Shown here in pieces: positions 1 to 8,915 of a DNA stretch of 64,000 nucleotides (positions within the stretch are counted from its first letter, which is position 1; every line of letters starts with the position of its first letter). The notes under the pieces are model-generated. The model worked only from the letters and a program-made list of their open reading frames with translations, was not told the origin of the DNA and searched no databases. The DNA is taken from NCBI RefSeq assembly GCF_905196875.1, contig NZ_CAJJWO010000024.1, forward strand, positions 1 to 64,000. The letters are read 5' to 3'. Both the position numbers and the translations under genes were made by a program. Origin of the DNA: an uncultured Parabacteroides sp. Lineage in GTDB: Bacteria > Bacteroidota > Bacteroidia > Bacteroidales > Tannerellaceae.

Positions 1-15
1 TTAAGACACGAATTT

Positions 16-55
16 CGAACTTTTTCTAATAATAACGAACTTTTTATTCTCCTTT
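16..55. repeat. Short direct repeat at the left edge
   Basis: The decamer cgaacttttt occurs at 16-25 and again at 36-45, a 20-bp period in AT-rich non-coding DNA. No open frame with a usable start crosses it. It may be the end of a larger repeat outside the window. Confidence 0.35.
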
Positions 56-149
56 ATGAAGGCTTATCTTTGATTTTTTGAGACTTCTTGATTGTCTTTG
101 CATTTTCTAATGCGTTTGCCCTGAGTATCGCGACTAATCAGTGGTTGAT

Positions 150-237
150 AACTATGAACCAAGCGACTGATAATTGTCAACCGTTTGGCTCACAATTATC
201 AACCATACGGCCGATAATTATCAGCCGCAGATTTTAC
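150..237. repeat. Four degenerate 22-bp tandem repeats
   Basis: Units begin at 150, 172, 194 and 216. Each has the core aa(t/c)tatcaacc or a close variant, followed by a more variable half. The spacing is exactly 22 bp, while the sequence has drifted. Within the array tgataattgt (168-177) and acaattatca (192-201) form a perfect 10-bp inverted repeat. The array lies beyond the terminator of the leftward susD gene, in about 300 bp with no gene. It could be a protein-binding array, a decayed mobile-element end or an intergenic repeat; nothing decides between these. Confidence 0.5.
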
Positions 238-301
238 CAGCTTCCAATATAATAAATAAAGCAATAAGTAGTTCATAAACAAAGGAATAAAAGTAAAGTG
301 A

Positions 302-347
302 AACAATAAAAAAACAGGATGTATCGTAATTGACGATACACCCTGTT
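302..347 (-). terminator. Intrinsic terminator of the leftward susC-susD operon
   Basis: Arms 313-327 and 333-347 form a 15-bp stem with one mismatch and a 5-nt loop. Read on the minus strand it is followed by a run of T. It lies about 25 bp after the stop codon of the SusD gene. Confidence 0.8.
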
Positions 348-370
348 CTGAAATGTGTTATTTTTTATTT

Positions 371-1939
371 TCAACGGCTTCCGCCTGCCCACCAAACGGG
401 TTCAGTGTAAACATAATTACCATCTCCATAAGCAGCTTTCACCTCTGGGTTAGTGGTCGTATCGCTATTCCCGTACGGACAACGTAAAGGATACTTTCCC
501 GGATTTTTCAACGCAATGAAGTTTTCATTCAAGGCCATCAAGCGACGGATATCACTGAACGTTTCTGTAGCTTCACCCGAAGCACCCCACAATGCCAGAT
601 ACTTTTGTATCATGGTTTCTTTCAAAGGATTAGCAGTAAACAAGGGGGTGACTTTACTATCAAAATAGGCTTTAGCCGCATCTTCCGTGATGGCCTCGGC
701 TGTCACATTGATGCCCTCTCCCAGTGTTTCAATAGCAGATTCAATGCTTCTTTCTGCATTGGCAATACCCGCAACAACAGCTTCTTTTAAAACAGCTTCG
801 GCTTCAGACGCACGATTTAATCGGCATAATGCTTCGGCCTCAAGGAATTTAAGTTCGTGATAGCTCATCAAAATAGAAGGAGCCGTACTTGCATAATAAA
901 ATGTAGATACGCTGTATTTCTGCATATTTTGCTCCGGCGAACCGTTTGGAGCAGGAACATAATTCAAGTCGTTTGCACCCGTAATATTGCTCCTGACTTT
1001 ACCAACTGATGAAGGTGTCAATAAACCACGTTGCAAGCGGGGATCCTGGCGTTCGATCAGTTTTTCTCCCATGCTTTGACTGGAAACAAGACCGGCACGG
1101 TCGTTATTGAATCCATAATACGGGTTGATATTGTTATTGTCATAAATCGCAAATTCAGCTTGTTCCGCAGCAGAAGCAAACGATTTAGATACATATTCCA
1201 ACACTTTCGTCATATCTCCGTTTACATCGCCGGAACGATTCATTAGGCGCATTGTATAACGAGCTTTTAATCCATAAGCCAGCTTCATCCAATTAGCTGC
1301 ATTCCCTTTATAGATCAAGTCGTAAGAAGATATCGGAGATCTGTCTGATCCCTGCAGGCTAGCGATTGCATCGTCCAATTCCTGCATAACGGTTTTGTAA
1401 ATATCTTCCTGTTTATCGATTTTAGGATTCATATAAACCGGTGCACCGTTTTCGTCGATAAGTGCAGCCTCACTAAAAGGAGCATCTCCGAACATATCAG
1501 CCAGGAGAGCACCATTATAAGCCGCTAAAACCAAGGCGATTCCCTTAGTTATATCATTCCCTTCGTCACGCATACCTTCTTCACATTGCCCTATAGCGAT
1601 ACGTGCATTTTTCAATGTGGTATATACTCCGGCCCAAACATTGTTGAAAGTAGAAGCGGCAGTCGGTTCATTCAAACGTATCTCTGCATTATACAACTGG
1701 TTATCGACACCAGTTTCGTATTCTACATAAGCAGAACCATATGTGTTAAAATCACCGCTGACATTTGAAAAAGCAGTGGATGTAATTACATCCGTCAAAA
1801 TAAATTTGGCATCCACACTGTTCGTATGGTTCGTATCTTTGTTTATGTCATCCATTTTATCTTCCGAGCACCCGACAAGGCAAGCCGAGAAAAGAGATAG
1901 GGCAAAGACACCTTTCATTGTATTTAATATTGTTCTCAT
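371..1939 (-). CDS. SusD/RagB-family outer-membrane lipoprotein (SusD-like 2 type)
   Basis: This is a surface glycan- or nutrient-binding lipoprotein that should cap the SusC pore encoded just upstream. The 522-residue product opens with a lipoprotein signal peptide ending in the lipobox LVGC. It then shows SusD-like helical-repeat features (NVWAGVYTTLKNARIA, YNGALLADMFGDAPFSEA) and ends with an FSDIRR-type motif and WWAGG. This matches the SusD-like 2 subgroup rather than classical SusD. The SusC gene ends 19 bp upstream, so the two form a susC-susD operon ended by the hairpin at 302-347. No glycoside hydrolase, peptidase or regulator is linked, so the substrate cannot be inferred. The ATG at 1939 was chosen because a full signal peptide follows; an internal ATG at 1918 is possible. 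Confidence 0.9.
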   Translation of the reverse strand: MRTILNTMKGVFALSLFSACLVGCSEDKMDDINKDTNHTNSVDAKFILTDVITSTAFSNVSGDFNTYGSAYVEYETGVDNQLYNAEIRLNEPTAASTFNNVWAGVYTTLKNARIAIGQCEEGMRDEGNDITKGIALVLAAYNGALLADMFGDAPFSEAALIDENGAPVYMNPKIDKQEDIYKTVMQELDDAIASLQGSDRSPISSYDLIYKGNAANWMKLAYGLKARYTMRLMNRSGDVNGDMTKVLEYVSKSFASAAEQAEFAIYDNNNINPYYGFNNDRAGLVSSQSMGEKLIERQDPRLQRGLLTPSSVGKVRSNITGANDLNYVPAPNGSPEQNMQKYSVSTFYYASTAPSILMSYHELKFLEAEALCRLNRASEAEAVLKEAVVAGIANAERSIESAIETLGEGINVTAEAITEDAAKAYFDSKVTPLFTANPLKETMIQKYLALWGASGEATETFSDIRRLMALNENFIALKNPGKYPLRCPYGNSDTTTNPEVKAAYGDGNYVYTEPVWWAGGSR

Positions 1940-1958
1940 ATTTCTATACCTTAACTAA

Positions 1959-4900
1959 TTAGAATTTCACATTCACACCAAAACCATAACTTGCCGTTCC
2001 CGGTAAAGAGAAACGTTCGAAAGCCCCTGTCATGTTGTTATTACCCTGTGTAGCCTCCGGATCAAACCCGTCCAATTCCGACCACACAATAATGTTACGG
2101 GCAAATACATTTACGTTCACATTCAGCCAGCTTCTTTCAAAAACCGGATAACTCAACGCTATCTCACGCAATTTGATGAATGAATTGTCATATACATATG
2201 ATTCATTGATACCTCTGCGGGTTGCATAATAACTCTGTGCATCCTCTTTGCTGATTACAATGTCATTAGGTGCATAAGTAGGATTGCCGTTTGCATCTTT
2301 TCCGGTAACTTTTACTGCATCCTGGTCGAACATGAAATCGTTTTTACGCGCATCTGCCGATAATTTTGTAACGCCATAGAAATGCTGTTCTCCAGCTGTA
2401 CCGCAATAGATCTGTCCTCCCTGTTTCCAGTCTAATACAGCGGATAAACGGAACTTATAAAGTTCTATATTCGTATTAAAGCCTAAATGGAAATCCGGAG
2501 ATACAGATCCTATCACACGTGAATCGCCCACCTGCGGCATACCTTTCTCGTCAACTACAATCTGTCCTGCTTCGTTACGCAGATACGAAGTACCGTAAAT
2601 TACAGGGAATTTATCACCAATACCTGCACGTACCTGAGGAGTTACGAAACCTCCCAGATAGATACTTTCCACACCCGGAGCCAGTTCGTCAACATAGTTA
2701 TCTATTTTCGAGAAATTGAAAGCGAAGTCTAGTTTAAAGTTTCTCGTGTCTACTGGTGAGAAGCCAAGCGTAAACTCATGTACGTTCGTGTGCATTTTAC
2801 CACCATTCATCATCATGCTGCTTGAACCTGTCGAACCTGCCAAAGGCACTTCAAAGATTTGGTCTTTTACATTTTGGCGTGAATATGTATAGTTTAATGA
2901 AACCAAGCCGTTCAGGAATGTCAAATCTGCACCTAATTCGTACGATTTGGTATTCTGAGGTTTCAGATTCGGGTCATATACAATGTAATAAGGGATATAA
3001 GACATTACACCGCCCATCGGGTAAGCGATCGGTGTCCCGTTAAAGAATCCACCACCGTAGCCGGGAGTATAATAATAAGTAGGAATATAGTTTCCTGCCA
3101 TACCTACTTCAGCATATGAAGCACGTAACTTACCAAATGTCAGGATATTATTTTTCAGTGGATCAAGTTCTGTAAATACCCAACCGGCTGATACCGACGG
3201 ATAAAAGAATGAACGGTTATCGCGCGGCATGGATGAAACAATATCATTACGTCCCGTAACATTCAGATATAGCATGTTTCTCCATGCTAATGACATACTG
3301 GCAAAATTACCAACCGTACGTTTACGTGTATATTTGTCTTCACTGCTGTAAACAGAGGCATTATTCAAATGATTCCATCCCGGAAAGTTAAAGTTCATAC
3401 CATCTGCATAAGTATATTTCACTCTTTTCTCAACCAACTCGTTACCGATCAATGCATCGAATACAAGTTCGTCATTGATATTCCATGTATAAGCGGCTGT
3501 TAAGAGAGAGTTTAATTCATTGATCGTATAATGATATTCAGCAATCATACCAGTTCCGTATGAGGTACTACCATAACCGAAAACATCAGAATAATTGGTG
3601 GTATAGGCATCGTCCCCCAGTTGATATTTAATATCCAACTTATGATTTTCCGTATTGAATTTCGTAGAATACTTCAAAAAAGCATTCCCGAAGAAACGTT
3701 GAGAGCGTTCCGTGAACTTATTGTTTGCACAAGCCCAGTTCGCATCGTCGATCCAGTTTTCACGGAAAGTATTTTGGGTATATGGATCTCCTTCTATATG
3801 AGCAGGAATCCCAGCCATGTTGTAACTGATAGGTGCGGTATAGACCGTAGCCGTAACCCCATCATTGGCCCCGGATTGTTTGCGGATTTTTGATGTTACG
3901 AAGTTCCCGTTAAAACCAGTTGTCCAGTTCTCATGCAACTGGGCTTCAGCCGACATTTTTACATTGTAGCGATCCATTCCCGTTGAAGGAACAATACCGC
4001 TTGAAGTAGTATTACCCAAAGAAAAAGAGTAATTACCTTTGTCAAAAGACTGTGCAACATTTACTGAATTACTCCAGGTAACGCCTGTGTTATAGAAATC
4101 TTTTGCATTGTTATAAGCTTGCGGAGTAGCCCATGGGTCTAATCCGGCTGCTGCACGCTGGGGAACATAATACTGCCCCTGATGCAAACCGCCTGCCGTG
4201 TAGCTATTGTTTACATTACCACCGTAAGTCGGATCGTTAGCCAGTTCTGATATTTTAGGTCCCCAGCTAAATCCGGAATAAGGATTAAAACTACCATTAG
4301 TACCCTGTGCAAACTCCTGCTGCAACTCTGGTAATGTAGATACGACATCAAAAGAAAGATTTGTATTGAAAGTTATAGACGGTTTCCCCTTTCTTGCACC
4401 TTTTCCACTTTTGGTCGTAATAACAATTACACCATTGGATGCACGCATACCGTACAAAGCGGATGCAGCCTGACCTTTCAGTATGTTGATACTTTCGATA
4501 TCATTCGGGTCTATATCCACTGCGCGATTTGCAAAGTCAGCACCACTGACACTACCATTATTCATCACATCGGTATCCACATCCGCTGTAGATGCAACCG
4601 GCATACCGTCGATTACATAGAGAGGAGTATTATCACCAGTAAAAGAGCGTGAACCGCGAATTGTGATTTTAGAAGAAGCTCCCGGCATACCGGAAGAAGG
4701 GGCGATATCGATACCTGATACCTTTCCTTGCAGCGCGCCTGCCAGATTTGTATTGGCAGCTTGCGTCAACTGATCTCCTTTTACATCCTGTACTGCATAT
4801 CCTAATGCTTTCTTCTCTTTAGAGATACCCATAGCAGTGACAACTATTTCATCAATGTTTTGGGTATCTGATTTGAGTATAGCATTGATATTCGGTCCAA

Positions 4901-5156
4901 CTGGTACTTCCTGCGTCAGCATACCGACATAAGAAATAATCAATGTTTTACTATTTGCAGGAACTTCCAGGGAGAAATTACCGTCATAATCTGTTACTGT
5001 ACCAACCATTGTTCCTTTAACAACGATTGATGCCCCGATAACCGGTAGCCCATCGTCAGCAGAAGTAACAGTTCCTGCTACTTTTGTGCTTTGAGCAACC
5101 ACTGTGCATATACCCACTAAAAGGTACAGCAGAATAAAAGTGAACTTTTTCATCAT
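1959..5156 (-). CDS. SusC/RagA-family TonB-dependent outer-membrane transporter
   Basis: This gene encodes a TonB-dependent beta-barrel importer of about 1065 residues. In order it has a signal peptide (cleavage after VVAQ), a carboxypeptidase-regulatory-like domain (about 25-100, with IGASIVVKGTMVGTVTD), the SusC linker IDEIVVTAMG, a plug domain (about 115-240, with PLYVIDGMP and ASNGVIVITTKSG) and a long barrel ending in FGVNVKF with the usual terminal aromatic residue. The reading frame extends to a GTG at 5162, but the ATGs at 5156 and 5153 give a normal signal peptide and are preferred. It pairs with the SusD gene 19 bp downstream. It is divergent from a second SusC across a 700-bp control region. 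The amino-terminal domain resembles that of the divergent SusC in protein but not closely in DNA. Confidence 0.93.
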   Translation of the reverse strand: MMKKFTFILLYLLVGICTVVAQSTKVAGTVTSADDGLPVIGASIVVKGTMVGTVTDYDGNFSLEVPANSKTLIISYVGMLTQEVPVGPNINAILKSDTQNIDEIVVTAMGISKEKKALGYAVQDVKGDQLTQAANTNLAGALQGKVSGIDIAPSSGMPGASSKITIRGSRSFTGDNTPLYVIDGMPVASTADVDTDVMNNGSVSGADFANRAVDIDPNDIESINILKGQAASALYGMRASNGVIVITTKSGKGARKGKPSITFNTNLSFDVVSTLPELQQEFAQGTNGSFNPYSGFSWGPKISELANDPTYGGNVNNSYTAGGLHQGQYYVPQRAAAGLDPWATPQAYNNAKDFYNTGVTWSNSVNVAQSFDKGNYSFSLGNTTSSGIVPSTGMDRYNVKMSAEAQLHENWTTGFNGNFVTSKIRKQSGANDGVTATVYTAPISYNMAGIPAHIEGDPYTQNTFRENWIDDANWACANNKFTERSQRFFGNAFLKYSTKFNTENHKLDIKYQLGDDAYTTNYSDVFGYGSTSYGTGMIAEYHYTINELNSLLTAAYTWNINDELVFDALIGNELVEKRVKYTYADGMNFNFPGWNHLNNASVYSSEDKYTRKRTVGNFASMSLAWRNMLYLNVTGRNDIVSSMPRDNRSFFYPSVSAGWVFTELDPLKNNILTFGKLRASYAEVGMAGNYIPTYYYTPGYGGGFFNGTPIAYPMGGVMSYIPYYIVYDPNLKPQNTKSYELGADLTFLNGLVSLNYTYSRQNVKDQIFEVPLAGSTGSSSMMMNGGKMHTNVHEFTLGFSPVDTRNFKLDFAFNFSKIDNYVDELAPGVESIYLGGFVTPQVRAGIGDKFPVIYGTSYLRNEAGQIVVDEKGMPQVGDSRVIGSVSPDFHLGFNTNIELYKFRLSAVLDWKQGGQIYCGTAGEQHFYGVTKLSADARKNDFMFDQDAVKVTGKDANGNPTYAPNDIVISKEDAQSYYATRRGINESYVYDNSFIKLREIALSYPVFERSWLNVNVNVFARNIIVWSELDGFDPEATQGNNNMTGAFERFSLPGTASYGFGVNVKF

Positions 5157-5687
5157 AAACACACATTATTTATTAAACGAATAGAATTTGCAACACGTAG
5201 ATAAGTGCAATATATTCAAATGATTAAATCTTTATTTTGGAATTAATTAAGACGTGATTTAGTCTTTGCAGAACTTAGTAATTTGAATACCGACGGTTTT
5301 AGTTTCAAGGAATTGGAAAAAAGCGAATATGATAAAATTCCTATTTGGGTATTATTTGTATCTATTTCATATATAATTTATAGAGTAAGATATTACGACT
5401 AAATTAGAGTCCTTTTTCATGTTTCAATTTTATTCTCCGGATATTTTTCACGAAATTCTATCGCGTTTTGAAATTCATTAAGTATTCGTTTTACGTCTCA
5501 AAATCACAAAAAATAGCGGAGCATTTTCTACCCTGGTAAGACCCTATGTTTTTCAGAGGGGGAAAGACCATTCAAAAAGTGTGAATCAGATCGGGTTAAA
5601 AATAGAAAATTTTAAATCCTCAATTGATCCGATTTTAATTTATCCTAATACTTGAGTTATCCGAAACTGTTCATTTTACGGGCTATT

Positions 5688-5725
5688 CTGTTAATTAACA
5701 GTTTGTTTTTTGTAAAAAACTGTTA
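5688..5725. promoter_or_regulatory. Operator-like cluster of CTGTTA half-sites
   Basis: A perfect 14-bp palindrome ctgttaattaacag lies at 5688-5701. Its right half is also the left arm of a second dyad: taacagttt (5696-5704) pairs with aaactgtta (5717-5725). Three CTGTTA/TAACAG half-sites therefore sit immediately upstream of the -33 element of the rightward susC promoter. A further ACTGTT occurs near 5667. The arrangement looks like a binding site for a dimeric regulator. The rest of 5157-5850 is AT-rich with no gene seen, and no convincing promoter was recognised for the leftward susC. Confidence 0.5.
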
Positions 5726-5729
5726 GTTA

Positions 5730-5762
5730 TTTGTTGTTATAATAAATTTATTATTACATTTG
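5730..5762 (+). promoter_or_regulatory. Bacteroidota-type promoter of the rightward susC
   Basis: TTTG at 5730-5733 and TACATTTG at 5755-5762, 21 bp apart, match the Bacteroidota sigma-ABfr consensus. The implied leader to the ATG at 5857 is about 85 nt. The decamer acatttgcgg of this -7 region recurs before the susC at 35637. Confidence 0.65.
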
Positions 5763-5856
5763 CGGTCTCTCTGGTGTGTTTTATAATAGGTTTCGGCAAA
5801 ATATTCACAATATAGTGCAAATTAGTTATTTATAAGTTAAATAAAAAAGTGTGTCT

Positions 5857-8800
5857 ATGAAAAAGTTGACTTATCTTTTATTCTGCCTGGTACTAGGCAT
5901 TGGGGTGGCGACTGCTCAGACGACGAAGATAACAGGTTCTGTTATTTCGGCGGATGATAATGAGCCAATTATTGGTGCATCGATTGTTGTAAAAGGTACA
6001 ATGGTCGGTACAGTGACTGATTTTAATGGTGCGTTCTCATTGGATGTACCAAGTTCTGCAAAGACTCTGGTAATTTCTTATGTAGGTATGGAAAGCCAAG
6101 AGGTCTCTGTTAAGCCTCAGATTAGAGTGTTGTTGAATACCTCTAGTCAAGCTCTGGATGAAGTAATGGTTGTTGCTTATGGTATTGCTAAAAAGGCCTC
6201 TTTTACAGGTTCTGCGAAAGCCGTTAGTTCGGAAGAAATCGTATCGGGATCTAAAGAATCGTTAGACAAAGCATTAGCTGGTAAATTGACAGGTGTACGT
6301 GTTACTACTACTACTGGTGACCCGGGTTCTCCTGGCGAAATCAATATTCGTGGTGTAGGGTCTATCAGTGCTTCGAAGTCTCCGCTGTACGTAATCGACG
6401 GTGTTCCTGTTAAAAATGACAGCGATATGAGTTATTATGGTAAGACTTCCAGCATCCTTAGCTCACTGAATCCGGAAGATATCGAGAACATGACAGTATT
6501 AAAAGATGCTGCTGCTGCTTCTCTGTATGGATCTCGTGCCGCTAATGGCGTAATTATCATTACTACTAAATCAGGTAAAAAAGGTAAAACGAAAGTTTCT
6601 TATACCGGTGAAGTAGGATGGTCGAACATGGCTGTAAAACAGTTTGTTCCAATGAATGCCAGCCAGATACTCGAATATGGAAAAGAAGCTATTGCAAACT
6701 ATTACATATTGAATGGTGATGCTGGCAATCGTGAAGAAGCTTATGCTCTTATCGATTCAGAAGGCGATATGGCTTCTTTCTTCAACGATCCTTCCGGTAA
6801 AACAAATACTAACTGGAGAGATGAGGTTTATCGTACAGCTTTGACCCAGGATCATCAGGTGGCTATCAGTGGTGGTGCTGATAAAACACAATTTTATGTA
6901 GGATTTGGTTACAACAAGTCAGAAGGTATTGTAATTGGCACGGATTTTGACCGTTTAAGTGGTCGTTTAAATCTGGACCATCAGGTAAATAACTGGTTGA
7001 GTTTTGGTGTAAAACAGTCTATCGCTTATTCAAAACAAACCGGTGGTCGTGACCAGGGTAGTCAGGATCAGGGAATCGGTACATCTTCTCCTCTTAGCCT
7101 GATATTTTCTGCTGATCCTACCGCACCGGTGAAAAATCCTAACGGATCATATAATGAGAATGCATGTTGGGGAGCAGCCTCTAATCCTCATTTAATGCTT
7201 GGTGAAGAACAGTGGATCAAGTCTAAGACGATGCGTAGTTTAACTAATGCAGATGTGCAGGTGAAATTTTCTGATAAGGTTTCTTTCAAAAGCATTTTTG
7301 GTTATGATTTCATTGATACGAAACACTTTGAGTATTGGAGTCCGACAAGTGTGGATGGAGAATCGGTAAAAGGGTTAGGTTCCCGCTATAATTATGAAAA
7401 CCGAAACTTGACCAGTTCTTCTACATTGAGATATGCCAATCTGTGGAATGATGTACATTCATTTGATGTATTGGGCGGTTTTGAAGTTGAAAATCAGCAG
7501 TTGACCAATATAATTGCTACTGCTAAACAGTATTCGACAGATAAATTACCGGAGTTGGGTAATGGTCAGCCAGACAATGCTTACAGTAATGTATATGAAT
7601 CAGGTTTGGTTTCTTATCTGGCAACAGCAAACTATAATTACGACAACAAATATTATCTGTCGGCCAGCTTCCGTCGTGATGGTTCTTCTCGTTTGGGTGC
7701 AGATAATCGTTGGGCTAATTTCTGGTCAGTATCAGGTGCTTGGAGAATAAATAAAGATTTCCTGAAAGATAACGATTTGTTTTCCGATTTGAAGTTACGT
7801 CTTTCTTATGGTACGAATGGTAACTTGCCTAGTGATTATTATGCAAATCTGGCTTTGTATTCATTCAGTTCCGGATATGGTCCTTCCTCTGCTATTTATT
7901 GGAGTCAGGCTGGTAATAGTAAATTGGGTTGGGAAAAATCTCAGAACTTCAATATCGGCTTGGATTGGAATATGTATCAACGTGTAAATCTGACTGTTGA
8001 ATATTATAATAAAAAGACAACAGACCTTTTGTTTGAAGTACCGGCATCTATTGTTACCGGTTTTGAAAACAACTGGCAGAATTTAGGTGAGTTGAAAAAC
8101 ACAGGGCTTGAAATAGAAGTCAATTCCCAAAACATCAAAAAACATGATTTCTCATGGGATACAAACTTCAACCTGACTTATCAGCAGGTTAAGATCAATA
8201 AACTTCCGGAAGGAAAAGATATTCAATACGGAGATGGTGAAATGTATCTGCACCGTGAAGGCGAATCGATGTATACATTCTATTTGCCGGAGTGGAAAGG
8301 GGTTAACCCTGAAACTGGCTTAGGCGAATTCTGGAAAGATCCTGAAGATCACAGTCAGGGTGTTGTCAATTATTATTCGGAAGCAGGTAAAGGTGTAGTT
8401 GGTAAAGCTATTCCTGATGTAATCGGAGGTTTGACCAATACGTTCAAATATCGTGATTTTGATTTATCTTTCCTGATCACTTATCAGTTTGGTGGCGATA
8501 TGTTCGATTATCCAGGATATTTCTTCCATCATGACGGATTCCGTTTAGGTTCATTTAATATAGAAAACGATGTTGCCGGAAACTATTGGAAAAATCCGGG
8601 TGATGTAGTGGACTATCCGAAACCTATTTATGCAAATCCTTATCGTACGGATCGTTTTTCAAGCAGAACAATCGTATCTTCTGACAATATCCGTATGCGC
8701 GAGATAACATTGGGTTATAATCTTCCGGTTTGGAAAAATATTTTCAATAACCTGAGAGTTTATTTCCGTGCAAACAATCCGTTTATGATCTGGTCTAAAT

Positions 8801-8898
8801 GTGATCGTGTTGATCCTGATGTCCCACTGAATGGTTATCGTCAGGTGGATACACCTCCAACCAAGAGTTTTGTCTTTGGTGTAAATATCACTTTATAA
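5857..8898 (+). CDS. SusC/RagA-family TonB-dependent outer-membrane transporter
   Basis: The product of about 1013 residues has a signal peptide cleaved after VATAQ, a carboxypeptidase-regulatory-like domain (IIGASIVVKGTMVGTVTD), a SusC linker (LDEVMVVAYG), a plug (PLYVIDGVP, AAASLYGSRAANGVIIITTKSG) and a barrel ending FVFGVNITL. The frame can be read from a GTG at 5851, but the ATG at 5857 starts the typical MKKLTYLLF signal sequence and is preferred. A SusD gene follows after 17 bp, so this is a two-gene operon driven by the promoter at 5730-5762. No enzymes are linked, so the cargo is unknown. It should act as an outer-membrane importer energised by TonB. Confidence 0.94.
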   Translation: MKKLTYLLFCLVLGIGVATAQTTKITGSVISADDNEPIIGASIVVKGTMVGTVTDFNGAFSLDVPSSAKTLVISYVGMESQEVSVKPQIRVLLNTSSQALDEVMVVAYGIAKKASFTGSAKAVSSEEIVSGSKESLDKALAGKLTGVRVTTTTGDPGSPGEINIRGVGSISASKSPLYVIDGVPVKNDSDMSYYGKTSSILSSLNPEDIENMTVLKDAAAASLYGSRAANGVIIITTKSGKKGKTKVSYTGEVGWSNMAVKQFVPMNASQILEYGKEAIANYYILNGDAGNREEAYALIDSEGDMASFFNDPSGKTNTNWRDEVYRTALTQDHQVAISGGADKTQFYVGFGYNKSEGIVIGTDFDRLSGRLNLDHQVNNWLSFGVKQSIAYSKQTGGRDQGSQDQGIGTSSPLSLIFSADPTAPVKNPNGSYNENACWGAASNPHLMLGEEQWIKSKTMRSLTNADVQVKFSDKVSFKSIFGYDFIDTKHFEYWSPTSVDGESVKGLGSRYNYENRNLTSSSTLRYANLWNDVHSFDVLGGFEVENQQLTNIIATAKQYSTDKLPELGNGQPDNAYSNVYESGLVSYLATANYNYDNKYYLSASFRRDGSSRLGADNRWANFWSVSGAWRINKDFLKDNDLFSDLKLRLSYGTNGNLPSDYYANLALYSFSSGYGPSSAIYWSQAGNSKLGWEKSQNFNIGLDWNMYQRVNLTVEYYNKKTTDLLFEVPASIVTGFENNWQNLGELKNTGLEIEVNSQNIKKHDFSWDTNFNLTYQQVKINKLPEGKDIQYGDGEMYLHREGESMYTFYLPEWKGVNPETGLGEFWKDPEDHSQGVVNYYSEAGKGVVGKAIPDVIGGLTNTFKYRDFDLSFLITYQFGGDMFDYPGYFFHHDGFRLGSFNIENDVAGNYWKNPGDVVDYPKPIYANPYRTDRFSSRTIVSSDNIRMREITLGYNLPVWKNIFNNLRVYFRANNPFMIWSKCDRVDPDVPLNGYRQVDTPPTKSFVFGVNITL

Positions 8899-8915
8899 TC
8901 TAAGTAAAACAGATA

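Noticed and set aside
150..237. CRISPR array.
   Set aside because: The units abut with no spacers, are degenerate, and no cas gene is present.
1959..8898. A SusC shufflon in which the divergent transporters swap N-terminal regions.
   Set aside because: The N-terminal domains are alike in protein (IGASIVVKGTMVGTVTD in both), but in the DNA I compared there the longest exact runs were about 8 bp, with frequent third-base changes. No longer inverted identity was found.
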